A DNA stretch of 34,232 nucleotides from Rodentolepis nana (lineage: Eukaryota; Platyhelminthes; Cestoda; Cyclophyllidea; Hymenolepididae). The first letter of the stretch is position 1, and the number at the start of each line of letters is the position of its first letter. Where the stretch lies: positions 1 to 34,232 of the forward strand of contig UZAE01012670.1 in assembly GCA_900617975.1 (NCBI GenBank), written 5' to 3'. Of this stretch, positions 20,096-32,106 are shown piece by piece. The position numbers and the translations under genes are program-made. The notes beneath the pieces were generated by a model. That model saw only the letters and a list, made by a program, of their open reading frames with translations. It had not been told where the DNA came from and did no database searches.

Positions 20096-23000
20096 TTACA
20101 CAACAAGTAATCAGATTAGACCTAAGTGCGTCGGAAGATACATAGAGAAAAAAACAGGAATTAATGAAATCAAGAAACTTCAATGAGAGCAGAGCGGAAT
20201 ATCAGATAACCCCTCCCCCCCCACACTCCAACCTTCCATTACAGCCCTTTTGGATAAATTAGATTTAAAGTGAATATGTTTAACGAGGAAAAAAGAGGTA
20301 GCTATATTAGCAGATAGGCTATTGTGTTGCCACCGTGTTTGCTAGACAATAAATCAAACGGGTTACGAGAGTGAGAAGGAGGAGATTGAGCTGAGGAAGG
20401 GAAGGGAAGGTGGTAGGGGATTTGGCTTGTAACCACTTCACTTCGCTTCCACCACACGCAACGGTTGTCAGACACTCATTCTCCTTGATCTGTGGGGATG
20501 ACTTTTGTGGGTGGTAAGCTTTACCGTTCCAGTTACACTTCAACCTCGCGTAGTAATTCTAAGTCATCAAACTGGGAGGTAAAGGGAGATACGCCTTAAT
20601 AACTGCTGAGGTGATAAAAGACAGGAATGGCAGATAGGAGGGTGGGAGGGGGGGGGGGGGGGTGGGAGGAGGACGACTGTCAGATTTTAAAGTTTTTTAA
20701 AGTTGAAATCTTATTCGAAATTGGCCCACTTCCTTCAACTCAATTTCCAAAGCTATGGGCCCGTGGTTTTTTATAGTTAATTGAAGCCAAAAAAAACAAT
20801 AGTTAAAGGTGATCTTCCTTTTATTAAAAGATTTAATGTAATAATTCAACTTTAAATTTTAGGATTACTCGCTATCGATCCGCATTGTCTGCATAGGAAA
20901 TTTGGTGAAATGTATCGGCCTCCTCTTTTAAAACAATTCCCAATTAAAATTACTATTTTCAACAATGGGAAAAAATTAAATTAATGAGCCTTAAAACTTT
21001 GTAATGATTTTACATTCCATAAGCACACCATTAGTGGTAGAGAGTTAAGTGGACTTCCCGCTTGACAGAGTTTCGCTTCCCCATTGCAGCTGGCAAAAGG
21101 CGGGTAGTTAATTTTTTTACAGAGGTCCAGAAGCGTAAATTATGGCTTTAAATTGGAAGCCAACTCCGTATTTACTCAATCGTAAATCTCTCAGTCACCT
21201 AAATAGCCAAGAAACCGGCATGATGAATGTTAGTTGTCAAAGCACCGTAGGATTGTTTTTTACGTCTCCACTACTATATGCCTCCTCTCTCTCCCTCTCT
21301 CGTCATTTATTCCTTAATAACAGCAACTGAAATCCGTTGGAATTCTAGAAATTAAGCTAAATCAGAGACACCAGACGGGGATTGTTTTCAACAAAACAGA
21401 GGGCAAAAAAGTAGGAAGATGAGAAAAGGGAGAATGGGAGAAAAAAGTGAGGTAGTTCTTGACGAGTCTAATCTCTTTTGCTTCACCAAATTCCAGCTTC
21501 TACGGTCAGTCGACGTTTAGCAGACGGATAGAAGAACACACCAGCTTTTTACATTGGTGTAGAAAAGGAAAAAAAACTGTGAGGAGTTTTTTTGGTCCGA
21601 AACACGATGAATCAGATTACAGGTGCATAGGACGAAACACCGGGGATAAAAAGTGGGTAAGAATTCTTAACGAAAGTGTTTATTGATGTTGACTACAGCC
21701 AAAGTGACTCATATATTTCTTCAATGAAAGCGAAAATGCACTTTCGTTTCGATTTATCGATTTTCTTATAAGTGCAAAAAATTAAAAGAGATGTAAATTT
21801 ACTACGTCAAAACCAATAATATATATTGCTAACAATACTACTTATTTTTTAACAAATAAGTTGAATAGACATACACACACACACGCACAATTAGATTTCG
21901 CAAACATGAAAATTGAGGACTTTGTTGACTTAACGAGTAAAACAAAAGATCAAAAACAATTGGATTAGGGAAGAAAAGAGAGGGGAAATTCAGTCTACAC
22001 AAAAGAATAAACATGAAAATTTAGTGATTGGACGGCGACATTAGCGGAAAAAGAAAGAATCAAACACTTACAACATGGCAAAGCAAGAAACACATACTAA
22101 AACCGAAATAAATTTTAATTCCTTCCTTCTGCGTTGAGAAATTAATTGGAAATAGTGAATTATAAAGTCCTGGCTGGCAATGGTAGGTAACTGAAATTAG
22201 AAATTAAACAAATTAGCAACTTTTTGGGGTGGATATGGCCACTTTTGTTGTTGAATGAATCAGGTCGTGTATTAAACCGTTTTAGATATTGTGTTTATAT
22301 CAAAGGATTAATTTTAGCTGAGATGTCAATCAAATTAGCTTCGAGTATTAACTAAGGGAAATTGAAGCCAATTGAAGTGGATGACTGATAACTTAGGTGT
22401 AATTGTTTGGGGAATTCTTGGCTTACTGAGTTGGCTAGTTAGTAATATATCGAGAGTATTCATCCATTTCGGTATTCGGATTCAAAAGAAACAACTATCA
22501 AAGGATCATCAATAGAGTATTTTGACGTTAGTCTTAAGAATAAGCAAAACGGCGGTGAAAAGTTTAACTTTGGACTCGTCAATTTAAATAATGCTTGTGA
22601 GCTTGCATAAACGGATAAACTAGGTCTATAAACTATAATTATATAAGCAGGCTTCAATTCAGGCTAGTTTATTAACTCAATCTTTTCGAATTGATAAAAT
22701 TATTTGTTGTAATGTACTACGCTACTAGCTCCTTTATTTCAAGCCTTCAACGCACACAGTCAGTCAGGAATGGCTAGTATCTAAGAAGTAAACATACAGA
22801 GAGTATAAAATACTAGCGATTGTGATTCGATTCCAAAATATGACCCACACAGAGGCAGAAGAATGGACTTCTACAAACTTATTGGCTGAAAAAGCCTAGC
22901 AGGGCTAGAGCAAGCAGTCCAAAGTCATCCCACTACAGTTCTCTTTCTCCCTGTCTCTCTCTCCCTCCCCCCCCCCTCCCCCTCTCTCCCTTGCGCTCCC

Positions 23001-23253
23001 TACATCGCCCTTACTACCACAAAACCACAATCGTAACTTTGATCTACTGGGCATAAAAAATAGAGCGCTATGCCCAGTGAATTTCACCCCTTAAACCGCC
23101 GGCGGATTATAAGCTCAGTGTCAGCGGCTCCTAATCAATACGCCATAGACACGTGTGAAGCTAATTAAAGGTCCAAATAGGTGGAGCGTCAGTCACCGCA
23201 AAAAAGGACATCTAAATGTCACTACGAGGAGAGATGGTGGGGGACGGTGGGGT

Positions 23254-23271
23254 GGGGGGGGGGGGGGGGGG
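23254..23271. repeat. Poly-G run, 18 nt
   Basis: G tract in a longer GGTGGGG-rich stretch (23236-23282); gives false glycine- or proline-rich readings on the two strands. Confidence 0.9.
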
Positions 23272-24270
23272 AGGGGAGCGGGTTGAGGTTGGGAGAGGAA
23301 ATTTTTTTATTTATAAAAATGGAAAGACGCGAGAAAAAAAAAACTAATAAATCAAAGAACGAGGAAATTATGCTTGATATGAAACAGAGAGGTTGAAGGG
23401 TTGACTTTGGTCGCAGGCGCGGAGATGAGAGAGTAAACGGGCGAATACGCATGACTATTTAGCGTTCTCTCTCCCTCTCTCCCTCCCTCTCCCTCTCTAA
23501 AGCCTGGCAGTGTGTGAGATGAAACGATGTGCATTAGGTAGTTAGGCGGAGTGAGAGGAAATGGCGACCAAATAAGAAGTGAAAGGAAGAAAACCGGAGA
23601 TGAAGAAGAAGAAGGTAAGAAAGTAAGGCAAAAAGCCGAAGTAGCAACTGCTTCCGTCGTTACTTTAGTAGGTACACTTAAAACAGTCAACACACGCGGA
23701 GACCACGACATATTCCATATTCAAAATGTCATATTTTGCTTCAAATGAAACTAGTTGGAGGTCATAAGTTAATTACTCATCTAGTGAACGGAAGGATCTA
23801 CAGAAATGGCTAATATTGTTCAAAAAAGGAGTTCACTAGACATTTATCAGGGCGGCTTCGAAATACCACTTCTCTAAATATTTGAAGACATGACAATTGT
23901 CTTTCCATAAAGCTGTCTTGATCAATCGAGAGCACATAAACTGTCTAGTAATCAGTAATATCAATGAACTATCTTGCTTTGGTAATAAATGCTATAAGAT
24001 ATTTGGCTAAACCAACGTTTTACCATAACTAGACCCTACATTAAAATAAGTAACTAACATGCGTCTATTTATTTATTTATTTTTAATGAAGTTTAAGGAG
24101 AGCATTAAATCAGAAAAGCCCTTAATCCGACAGGGTCAAGAAGTAGGATTCCGGTTGTACAGGACAGGGTCTTAGAACAGCTGTCAGTGGCATGAAATAT
24201 ATAAAAGACCTCCACATAAGGATCTAAACATATAAGGGGTAATTAAGCAAATAATTATGTACATATATAT

Positions 24271-24579
24271 GGGGTGTGCGATAGACTTATCTCCACGTGG
24301 TGCACCCTGGGCAACGTATATTCATACGGCAAAAAAGTCTATCAATGGGCAGTTGACTTCTCACTTCAAACTGCCATGACCCCACTGTATGCCATATTCG
24401 ACTACTTCCACAGTACTCACCTCACCTTTTTCTACCTTCGTCTTTGAAGCACTCTTCTGTTCCCCCCCCTCTCTCTCGACTTTTTTCCACTTTGATGTTC
24501 CTTCCCCTCTGTGAAGCCTGAAGTCAACTAAAGGGCTAATGATAACTATCAGAACGCCTGCCATTTATATAAATAAATA
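24271..24579 (+). mobile_element. SINE-like element, copy 2
   Basis: Runs from GGGGTGTGCGATAGACTTAT to an AT-rich tail (TATATAAATAAATA). The flanks carry an imperfect duplication, ATGTACATATATAT (24257-24270) versus ATGTATATATAAT (24580-24592), in a low-complexity AT region. The middle has the family's CCCCCCCCTCTCTCTCGAC tract and TGAAGCCTGAAGTCAACTAA segment. Confidence 0.85.
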
Positions 24580-25809
24580 ATGTATATATAATTATTGTAG
24601 TTATACTGTGCTATGGGTACCCAAAGAATGATAATAAAGGGCAAGATGTGGGGAATACTTGTGGATAGTGAAATTCCCTTGGTGAAGCGCAGCAATTGCC
24701 GCTGCCGTTGCTGTGACTCATTGGCTGACCTCTTCACACTTCCACCGTTGGGTGGAGGGAGTAATTTGGACCACCAATGACAGTTTTGTGAGTGGGTGGT
24801 CAAGACTGACCTTATGCCTTACCAGTCAAATCTGAAAACGCGGCTCGGATAACAGCTTCCGTGTAGCATGACAGTTGTAACATTAATCCTATTCTAAGGA
24901 GAGTAACTAAAACAACTCCAATGGTACGAGGAACAAAATTTATGAACGTGGCCTTATGTTAATGAAAAGGAATAAACTTCCAAGAGCTTTAACACATTAA
25001 GCAGTAGATGAGTGGTCAAATGGTGGTTTTAAAGAATACTTTAAGATGATGAACGGTACCAACTGAAGTAATGTACCAGACGATAAGATTACAGTGGAGG
25101 AATTCGGGAACCCTTTTTTCGACTGATCATTTGCATTCCACTCAGCCCCTAACTCCTGTAATTAAAAATGCCTTTCTGTTAGAGAATGGTTTTGAGGCAG
25201 ATAAATAATTGGCCAGAACACATTTTATCCTTACTCGTTTTGCATTCAATAGCATCAAGCCCAAAAAATGATATGAATTGAAATTAAATCCCATCTTTCC
25301 GACCAAGATCTTGAATTACTACTGGAATGCAAAACACGAGAATTCCACAATTCTCAGTTTTAATTCGTTTACAAGCATGAATCGACAAGTTGAATTCATT
25401 TTATAAAAAAAGAGTTCCCAACCACACTCCCTCCTCAAGGTCGTAAGGTGTCTCTAATGGCGAAGATTTCTTCATTTAAGCGTAATAAATTCTCAAAGAT
25501 GGCAACCCTCTATGAAACCTAGACATTAACTCTTTTAAACACTCCTGTTGAATTATAATGAGGTGAGACGAGTCGAAGTGGCTTCGGNGTAGATATTTTA
25601 CTTGATTACAAATGTACGCACATTCGCGAGAATATTGCTACTTAGATTATAAAACTGGTGCAGTAAAGTTCGATAGTTTGTTTGCATTTTGTGAGTTGAA
25701 ATATAAGATTTTTGGCTAATTTAGAGTTTGGTGATGCTGTCGCAAATAGAGGTCAGCATCCACATTATATTTTTTATAACTGTCGAAATTATAACAATGT
25801 TTTATGGGC
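24580..25809. other. Intergenic stretch between element copies 2 and 3
   Basis: No gene recognised. Holds one more TGACTCATTGGCTGA motif (24714-24728) matching the core of the intron-4 repeats, and the single N of the window (25588), which marks draft assembly. Confidence 0.7.
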
Positions 25810-26117
25810 GGGGTGTGCGATAGACTTACCTCCACGTGGTGCACCCTGGGCAACGTATACTCATACGGCAAAAAAATCTATTAACCGGCAGTTGACTTCT
25901 CACTTCAAACTACCATTACCTCACTGTGTCATATTCGACCCCTTCCACAGTAATCACCTCACCCTTGTCTGCCTCTTTTATACCTTTGAAACACTCTTCT
26001 CTCCCCCCCCCTCTCGACTTTTTCTCACTTTGATGTTCCTCCTCCCCTCTGTGAAGCCAGAAATCAACTAAAGGACTAATGCTAACTATCAAAACGCCTG
26101 CCATCTGATATAATTAA
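25810..26117 (+). mobile_element. SINE-like element, copy 3
   Basis: Begins GGGGTGTGCGATAGACTTAC and ends GCCATCTGATATAATTAAAT. Flanks AATGTTTTATGGGC (25796-25809) and AATGAATATTTGGGC (26117-26131) resemble a decayed duplication. Same internal order as copies 1 and 2. Confidence 0.85.
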
Positions 26118-26401
26118 ATGAATATTTGGGCAAATGTAGTTGGTTACCTTATATAAAGACGCCTAGTAAATCGAATATATACTGGTCTGACTTAAATAAT
26201 TTCCTTATTTTTTCCCAGTGCGTGCGCGTGGACACATCTACCACGGTCATATTTGGTGAACAAAAAAAGCAACTGCTGTGGCTCATCCCAATTTAGAGGT
26301 GTCAAATCAGTCACCCCCCCCCCCATTGGTAATTTGGCATTTAAGAGAATTTACCACCCAACACACACATGCAGGTTTTATAGGAAAAGGAGGGGGGAGG
26401 C

Positions 26402-26427
26402 GGGGGGGGGGGGGGGGGGGGGGGGGG
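26402..26427. repeat. Poly-G run, 26 nt
   Basis: Uninterrupted G tract after GGGGGGAGGC. Confidence 0.9.
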
Positions 26428-26995
26428 AGTAGAGAAGGTGGGACGTGATAACCGCCAACACAAACGAATCGTGGCTGTCCCCAATGTGGGTTATATACCA
26501 CAGCGCGGAACCACACGCTGTGATCTCCCTGATACGTGTCGACATAACCATGGACACTAATAGGCGACTGGACACATCACATGTACTCCATTATCTAGGA
26601 TACTCCTTATCTCTGTGATAGGGAAAAAGAAATTTAAATTGCCACAGATATGAATTTTTTTCCCCCACCGACAAGCTATGCCACACACTAGCTATTCAAG
26701 GGGAAAGAGAAGAGAACAATCAAAAGTGCACTTGAAAATAGAAAGAGGGAGGATATAAAAACTTGAAATTTGATTAATTGGAAGGGAGTGGAAATCGACA
26801 ACTGTTATACATTCGCTTAAGTGCACGTTACATTCATACACACAAGCCAAAAGATAAGGGACTTAATTTTAACGGTTTTTCATTATGGCATGTAGACTAT
26901 GTCTTCGTTTTCTAACAAGGGACATTCAAAAAGCCCACGCAGAGAATGGTGGGGAAGGGTGTTTCTTCAAGGTAAAAGGGAAGGGGAGGGAGGGA

Positions 26996-27019
26996 GGGGG
27001 GGGGGGGGGGGGGGGGGGG
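26996..27019. repeat. Poly-G run, 24 nt
   Basis: G tract preceded by GGGGAGGGAGGGA. Confidence 0.9.
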
Positions 27020-28188
27020 TATGCATACATTAAGGAGATAAATGACTATCAGACACCACTATTGAGGTGACAAATAACTTCGCTTTGTGCCTGTGCTATT
27101 ATTCAAGGTGACGCACTTTTAGTTGGAATATGGTGGGAACTAGTGCTATATTTTGATGGCAGATGTGTAGTAAACATTGGAGCATACGAAGATAACGATG
27201 TCTCCATTTGACTGTCAACCTTTGTGACCACTCCTAATCGTGATCCAAATATCACCCCACCCCCACCCCCTCCCCCATACCCTCAATCACATTTCAATCG
27301 ATTCGGTGTTCAGCTGTCTGCGGTAAAAGATCGCATTTCTAATACCGAAATGTGCAAGGCACATCATGGTTCAACGGAAATTGATTACCTACTGATTGAT
27401 TAACCACGTGGTTAAGATTGGGTTGAGAGTTACGGAGATAAAAACGTAAGAACGAATTAAAACTGACACTGATCTGGACCAAGGAGCTTGAGATTTGACT
27501 TTATGAGCTTAGTGGAAAGTGATACGACCCAGAATTTAATGACTTTATCAGATACCTCAGAACGATTCAGGTCAGACTAATTCGTGAAAATTAAATGACC
27601 GATCCCAAACGGGTAATAAACACACCATGTCCTGAATTAAATGAAGTGAAAATGCTAACATCCTCGACCAACAAAGGCGAACACACATTTTACGGAATTG
27701 GAGGGGCTGAAAGCAGTAATTTTTGTTAAACCAAGCGGGAAGAGATGAAAAAAAATTCATTAGCATCTGGAAGGTTGCGTTTTCCCTATGAAAATTAGCT
27801 GGTTAAGACGAAGAAAAGAAGCTGGCGCTGACTAGTTTGAAACTCCAATCGTCGAGTGACTCATAATAGTTAGATGAGATAGCGGAACTTCATATTAAAG
27901 CCCCCAAATGAAATTTAACCATAAGAATTTAGAACCTTTCAAAGTGAGTAATAATTCGATTATAAAAGCATCTAAAATATATAAATTGTAAATAAACAAA
28001 GCGTGTATGGTATATAAGTTGACATGCTTACCAATTAAAACGTGGTTACTAGTCCAAGAAACAATTAGAATCCTGATCCGAGAAGAATTCAGACGGAAAA
28101 TTGTGGAACCAAACTGGAAACTAGCATGTGACAGAATGTGATCTAATGTGGACCTTCCATGACTTTTTGGCTCCTGGAAAGACGTTTA

Positions 28189-28408
28189 ATTGGCGCAGAG
28201 TCATGCTGAACAGCCATTGGCTTGTGCTCATAGGAGATACGGCCAATCCGTGTTTACTACAAATGTTGTAGCAGACCAATCAGCAAACAGGCGGCTGCCC
28301 ATAGGTCTTCATGGGCTGTTTTAGTAATGCGAGGCATTTGCCTAAAGATGACGTGCTATGAAACCTAGAGAACGTTTCATCCGCTTTCTAGTCCACTATT
28401 TTATATAG
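28189..28408. promoter_or_regulatory. Promoter-like cluster: four CCAAT boxes, CRE-like site, TATA-like box
   Basis: CCAAT boxes at 28189-28193 and 28216-28220 (as ATTGG) and at 28243-28247 and 28276-28280 (as CCAAT), spaced 27, 27 and 33 bp, with two in each orientation. TGACGTG, a CRE half-like site, is at 28349-28355. A TATA-like stretch near 28398-28408 reads TATATAAAA on the minus strand and TTTTATATAG on the plus strand. Neighbouring CCAAT boxes are typical of NF-Y-bound promoters. No downstream gene is recognised on either side, so direction is open. Confidence 0.35.
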
Positions 28409-28418
28409 GTAGGAAACA

Positions 28419-28430
28419 GGGGGGGGGGGG
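28419..28430. repeat. Poly-G run, 12 nt
   Basis: G tract just right of the promoter-like cluster. Confidence 0.9.
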
Positions 28431-29408
28431 AGATTAGTTATCTATCGCTCTGCATTCTACGGGGAAGATTTGGTTAAGGCCGCCTGCCTGGTTTATTTTT
28501 TGTAAAATGCATATGCTATTTAGATACAGACTTCTACACTCGTCCAGACCTGTCAACAAATCACATGTCAAAGTTCATTAGGCCTGTCCATTTCGGGGTT
28601 AATCATAAATGTCTGACTACTGTATCGAGATATCAATGGATAATTACATGGACAGAGCGATTTTCACTTCACAGTCCATTTCAAATTTTGTTCATTTCAC
28701 GAAATGAAAAATTGAAACTTAGACGTATTTTTGCAAAAATAAATCAACTACTAAATATAAAATGTAATGCGTGTTAGGAACCCTCCTTTTAAGCTGTAAA
28801 TATTCGATGATTGAGCATAGCCATATTGGCATAGATCTTGAAGGAGTAAAGCAATTTTTTCCCAAAACAGCAGGCAAATTTAATATGTAAAAAGTATGAA
28901 TTTGAAAAAAAAACAGATCGCCCATAACTTCACTTTTATACAAAAAGGCGGTGGAATGCAGTTTGGCGTTTAAAATGGGTTGACAAAGTGTAATCTGAAA
29001 ATGTCATTGTGTTGAAACGGCATAGAAGGGTAAATATCAGACCCTAATGGGGTTTGGTTGACAAGTCCTCCAAATATACTAAGTTAAAGGCAAAAAAATA
29101 AATTTTAGTTAAATTTGACTTGCAGGTGAAAAATAAAATAGCATTATCTTGAGAAATATCCCAGTAGGATGGTTTGTAAGAAACATTTCCACCAGAAGGA
29201 CTACTCTAGAGAGCTGTAATGTTCCATGCCAACAACGCCTAACTCCTTTGAGCTACCTAAGATGAACCTTGTGGACGTGAATTCCTACAGGAATCATGGT
29301 GCCAAATTGGCTAATTGAAGTTCGAAACAACTGGACTTAATAAAGCGAAGCCACCCCCATTATATAAAACTACAACTCAGTTCTTTCAGTTTACAAATAT
29401 CATTTAAC
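28431..29408. other. Intergenic stretch, nothing recognised
   Basis: AT-rich. Short open frames (28565-28777 plus, 28719-28943 minus) overlap each other and carry no domain. Confidence 0.65.
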
Positions 29409-29731
29409 TATTTATTTCAAATGGGAGGCATTTTGTTAGTTATCATTAGCCCTTTAGCTGACTTCGGGCTTCACAGAGGGGAGGAGGAACATCAAGGTGA
29501 GAAAGAGCTGAGAGGGTGAACAGAAGAGTGATTCACAGATGTTAAAGAGACAAACAGACACAAAGGCTGAGAAAAGGTAAGATGAGTACTGTTGAAGTGA
29601 TCGAATACGACATATAGTGGGGCTATAGTAGTTTGAAGCCAGATGTCAACTGCCGGTTTATAGGCATTTTTGTCGTAATAGCATAAGTTGCCTAGGATGC
29701 TCCACGTGGAGGTAAGTCTATCGCGCACCCC
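29409..29731 (-). mobile_element. SINE-like element, copy 5 (inverted)
   Basis: Plus strand runs from TATTTATTTCAAATGGGAGG (tail side) to GGAGGTAAGTCTATCGCGCA followed by CCCC (head side). The internal poly-C of the family is interrupted here (GAGAGGGTGAACAG on the plus strand). No clear target-site duplication, so it may be older. An open frame across it is incidental. Confidence 0.82.
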
Positions 29732-31731
29732 TAATACATATAGCACAAACCTCTCCATAATCTCAATATTTAGTGAGCTGTTTTACTGATGCCCGAGTTT
29801 AGGTGTTAGTGTCTAATTAAAACTGGTCATTCTTTGCTCTGCCATGGGTGACAATAAAATCACAAATATAATAATGCAGAATATGAAAAAAGGGATAGTA
29901 ATCTATTCTTCATTAATTGAAAATCCATTAATTAAGTTCATGGGAGTGTCCCTAACATCATATATTTATGACAAAGTGATAAGTACAAGCTTTTTGAAGT
30001 AAATGATAGCCTCAAAAGTCTATGCACCATAAAATTTTTAGAAATTTCACATGATAACATAATGATCTAATCAGACTTCTTAATTATATGGCACAGAAAT
30101 GAGCGCTGCCCCACGCTTTCAATTTCAATTTATTATTTCTTCGTCTTCATTCATTTAATTTCATTTAAATGAGAGTAGAGATGGGCATGAAGTGAATTTC
30201 ACTCGGAAAGGCACGAAATACCCGGTCACTTTATTTCTTATCGATTTTGCTCTTACCTTCACTAAGCCCCTTTGGGTGATATTCTAGTGTGAATTCTCTA
30301 TTGATCTTCTTTACACCTTTGTAAGTCTTTGGTCAATGTTGTTTAAAATGAGCGCGTTTAATAATTTATTGTTTTTTTGTAACTTTACATCATATTCCCG
30401 TGTTTATTCAATTATTAACCTTTTCATATCTTACGCTAATAAACCAATAGTGGATAATTTTAATTGCTTCGTTTAAAATCGACTTAAAAGAGGCTTGTTC
30501 GAAGAAAGTCACGGCTTAGAAGATGCAGCTGTAGAACTTAACCATTATAAGTAGGATCGGTGGGAGGTAGTGACATACCTTTCATTATGAGCGAATCAGG
30601 GTAATGGAAGAAAAATAAAAATTTTATTAAAATCTCAACGCAGGTGGAAAATAGAGAAAAATCGATATGCAAACTTACCTAATTCTAAGACAATTTCATA
30701 ATGTTTTTTTTCATTGAGGACTAATTAATCATCTAAAATTCAATCAGGATTTATGCTGCCGGACATAGTGCCCATTTAACGCTATTAGTGCAAGTCGAAT
30801 TTATCTAACCCTGATTACATTAGTAAATCATTTTACATGATTTGATTGACATGAACCCAGAAACTTGGAAGTTAGATAAGGATGCACTTTAAAAGTCAAA
30901 TTTTGACCAAGAGGTCTTCATCTGTACTAGGTCAAAAATCAAATCCAACGGACATGTTTATGGTGCACATATATATGACTGTTTTCAGTCATTCGGAATT
31001 TAAACTTTGAAAAAAAAACTGATGCCTTAACGAAGCAGTCTGCAATCAGTTAGATATCAAATTTTGATTTAAATGCACTTAGAGGAGGGAAAGGAAATAG
31101 GAGATGTAATTTTCCTCTACTTTTTTCACTGCTAAATCCTCTAGCCTTCCTCCTTCCAGATTGAAAAAAAGAATGAAACAAGGAATCAACACTACTAGTT
31201 TAGAATTCCTCATTTTAGTTTTTCTATTTTAATATTTACAATTCTCTTGCTGGATAAAACTACAATGGGATTATTAAGCCTAATCAGTGTGAATTATTTA
31301 TGGTTTATGGGAAAAAAACTATCCCATTCAAGTTGATTAACTCAGTGGCAATAATGCGGTATGTCTTTCAGTTGAAATTAAAATAGTTTTTTTAATTTGT
31401 GATTAATGAGGCATCTGTGAAGTGTTTAAAAGTAATTTGAATAACCGGATAAGGACCTGTTCAAGTTGAAAAAAATCCATTTCTTCAAATGGCTTAAAAA
31501 AATAATTTCAAAAGCATTGCGGAATGCTATAAAATTGGTTCCAGACATTACAACAAAACAACATTTAATAATGGGAAGAAGTTGCATATCTCGAGGTTTT
31601 GGTTAAAAACTGCATTATGCTCAATTTTTTCCCTGTATTTACTAATAAAAACCTTAACAATAGAATATACGGACTTGACTTCTCTGTGGTCAAGACATCA
31701 ATGTGAGCTTGTTTATCTGTAATGATCCTTC
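29732..31731. other. Intergenic stretch, nothing recognised
   Basis: About 2 kb of AT-rich sequence with no gene, element copy or long simple repeat that I can identify. Confidence 0.65.
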
Positions 31732-32106
31732 AATATCTTAACATGGGGCGTATGATAGACTTACCTCCACGTGGTGAACCCTGGGCAACGTACACTCATA
31801 CGACGAAATAGTCTAGAAATCGGCAGTTGACTTCTCACTTCAGACTACCATCACCCCACTCTATATCATATTCGACTGCTTCTACAGTACTCACCTCACC
31901 TTACCCTTTTTCTAGCTTTGTGTCTGTCTCTTTTACATATTTAAAACACTCTTCTGCTCCCCATCCGCCACCCCCCACCCCCCTCCTCTCCAGACTTTTT
32001 CACTAAGATGTTTTTTCCCCGCTGTGAAGCCAGAAATCAACTAATTGAATAATGCTAACTATCAAATCGCCTGTCATTTGATATAATTAAACAAATATCT
32101 TAACAT
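31732..32106 (+). mobile_element. SINE-like element, copy 4, with 13-bp target-site duplication
   Basis: Body 31745-32093 (349 bp) between perfect repeats AATATCTTAACAT (31732-31744 and 32094-32106). Head GGGGCGTATGATAGACTTAC, tail CATTTGATATAATTAAAC. The C-rich middle has diverged to CCCCATCCGCCACCCCCCAC. Confidence 0.88.

Larger units (their letters stand above)
18018..24256. other. Upstream/intergenic DNA without a recognised gene
   Basis: No reading has a known domain; the open frames are short or low-complexity. Simple repeats: (GA)n 18926-18943, (TC)n 20071-20095, poly-G 20648-20662, (AC)n 21872-21888, a C-rich tract near 22966-22982, poly-G 23254-23271, CT-rich 23466-23499 and (TTTA)n 24066-24084. 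A single CCAAT at 18510-18514 lies about 510 bp upstream of ROR exon 1. Any 5'UTR exon or promoter of ROR could be here but cannot be placed. Confidence 0.7.
26118..28140. other. Intergenic stretch with long poly-G runs
   Basis: No gene recognised. Poly-G at 26402-26427 (26 nt) and 26996-27019 (24 nt), plus a short C run near 26313-26324. An AP-1 heptamer TGACTCA lies near 27857-27863. Open frames here are driven by the G/C runs. Confidence 0.7.

Noticed and set aside
29492..29758. 88-codon open frame, minus strand
   Set aside because: It is the SINE-like element read through; other copies (10738-10980, 25712-26071) do not keep the same frame.
31745..32093. Hammerhead-ribozyme retroposon (as in some flatworm elements)
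   Set aside because: No CTGATGA...GAAA core on either strand of any copy.
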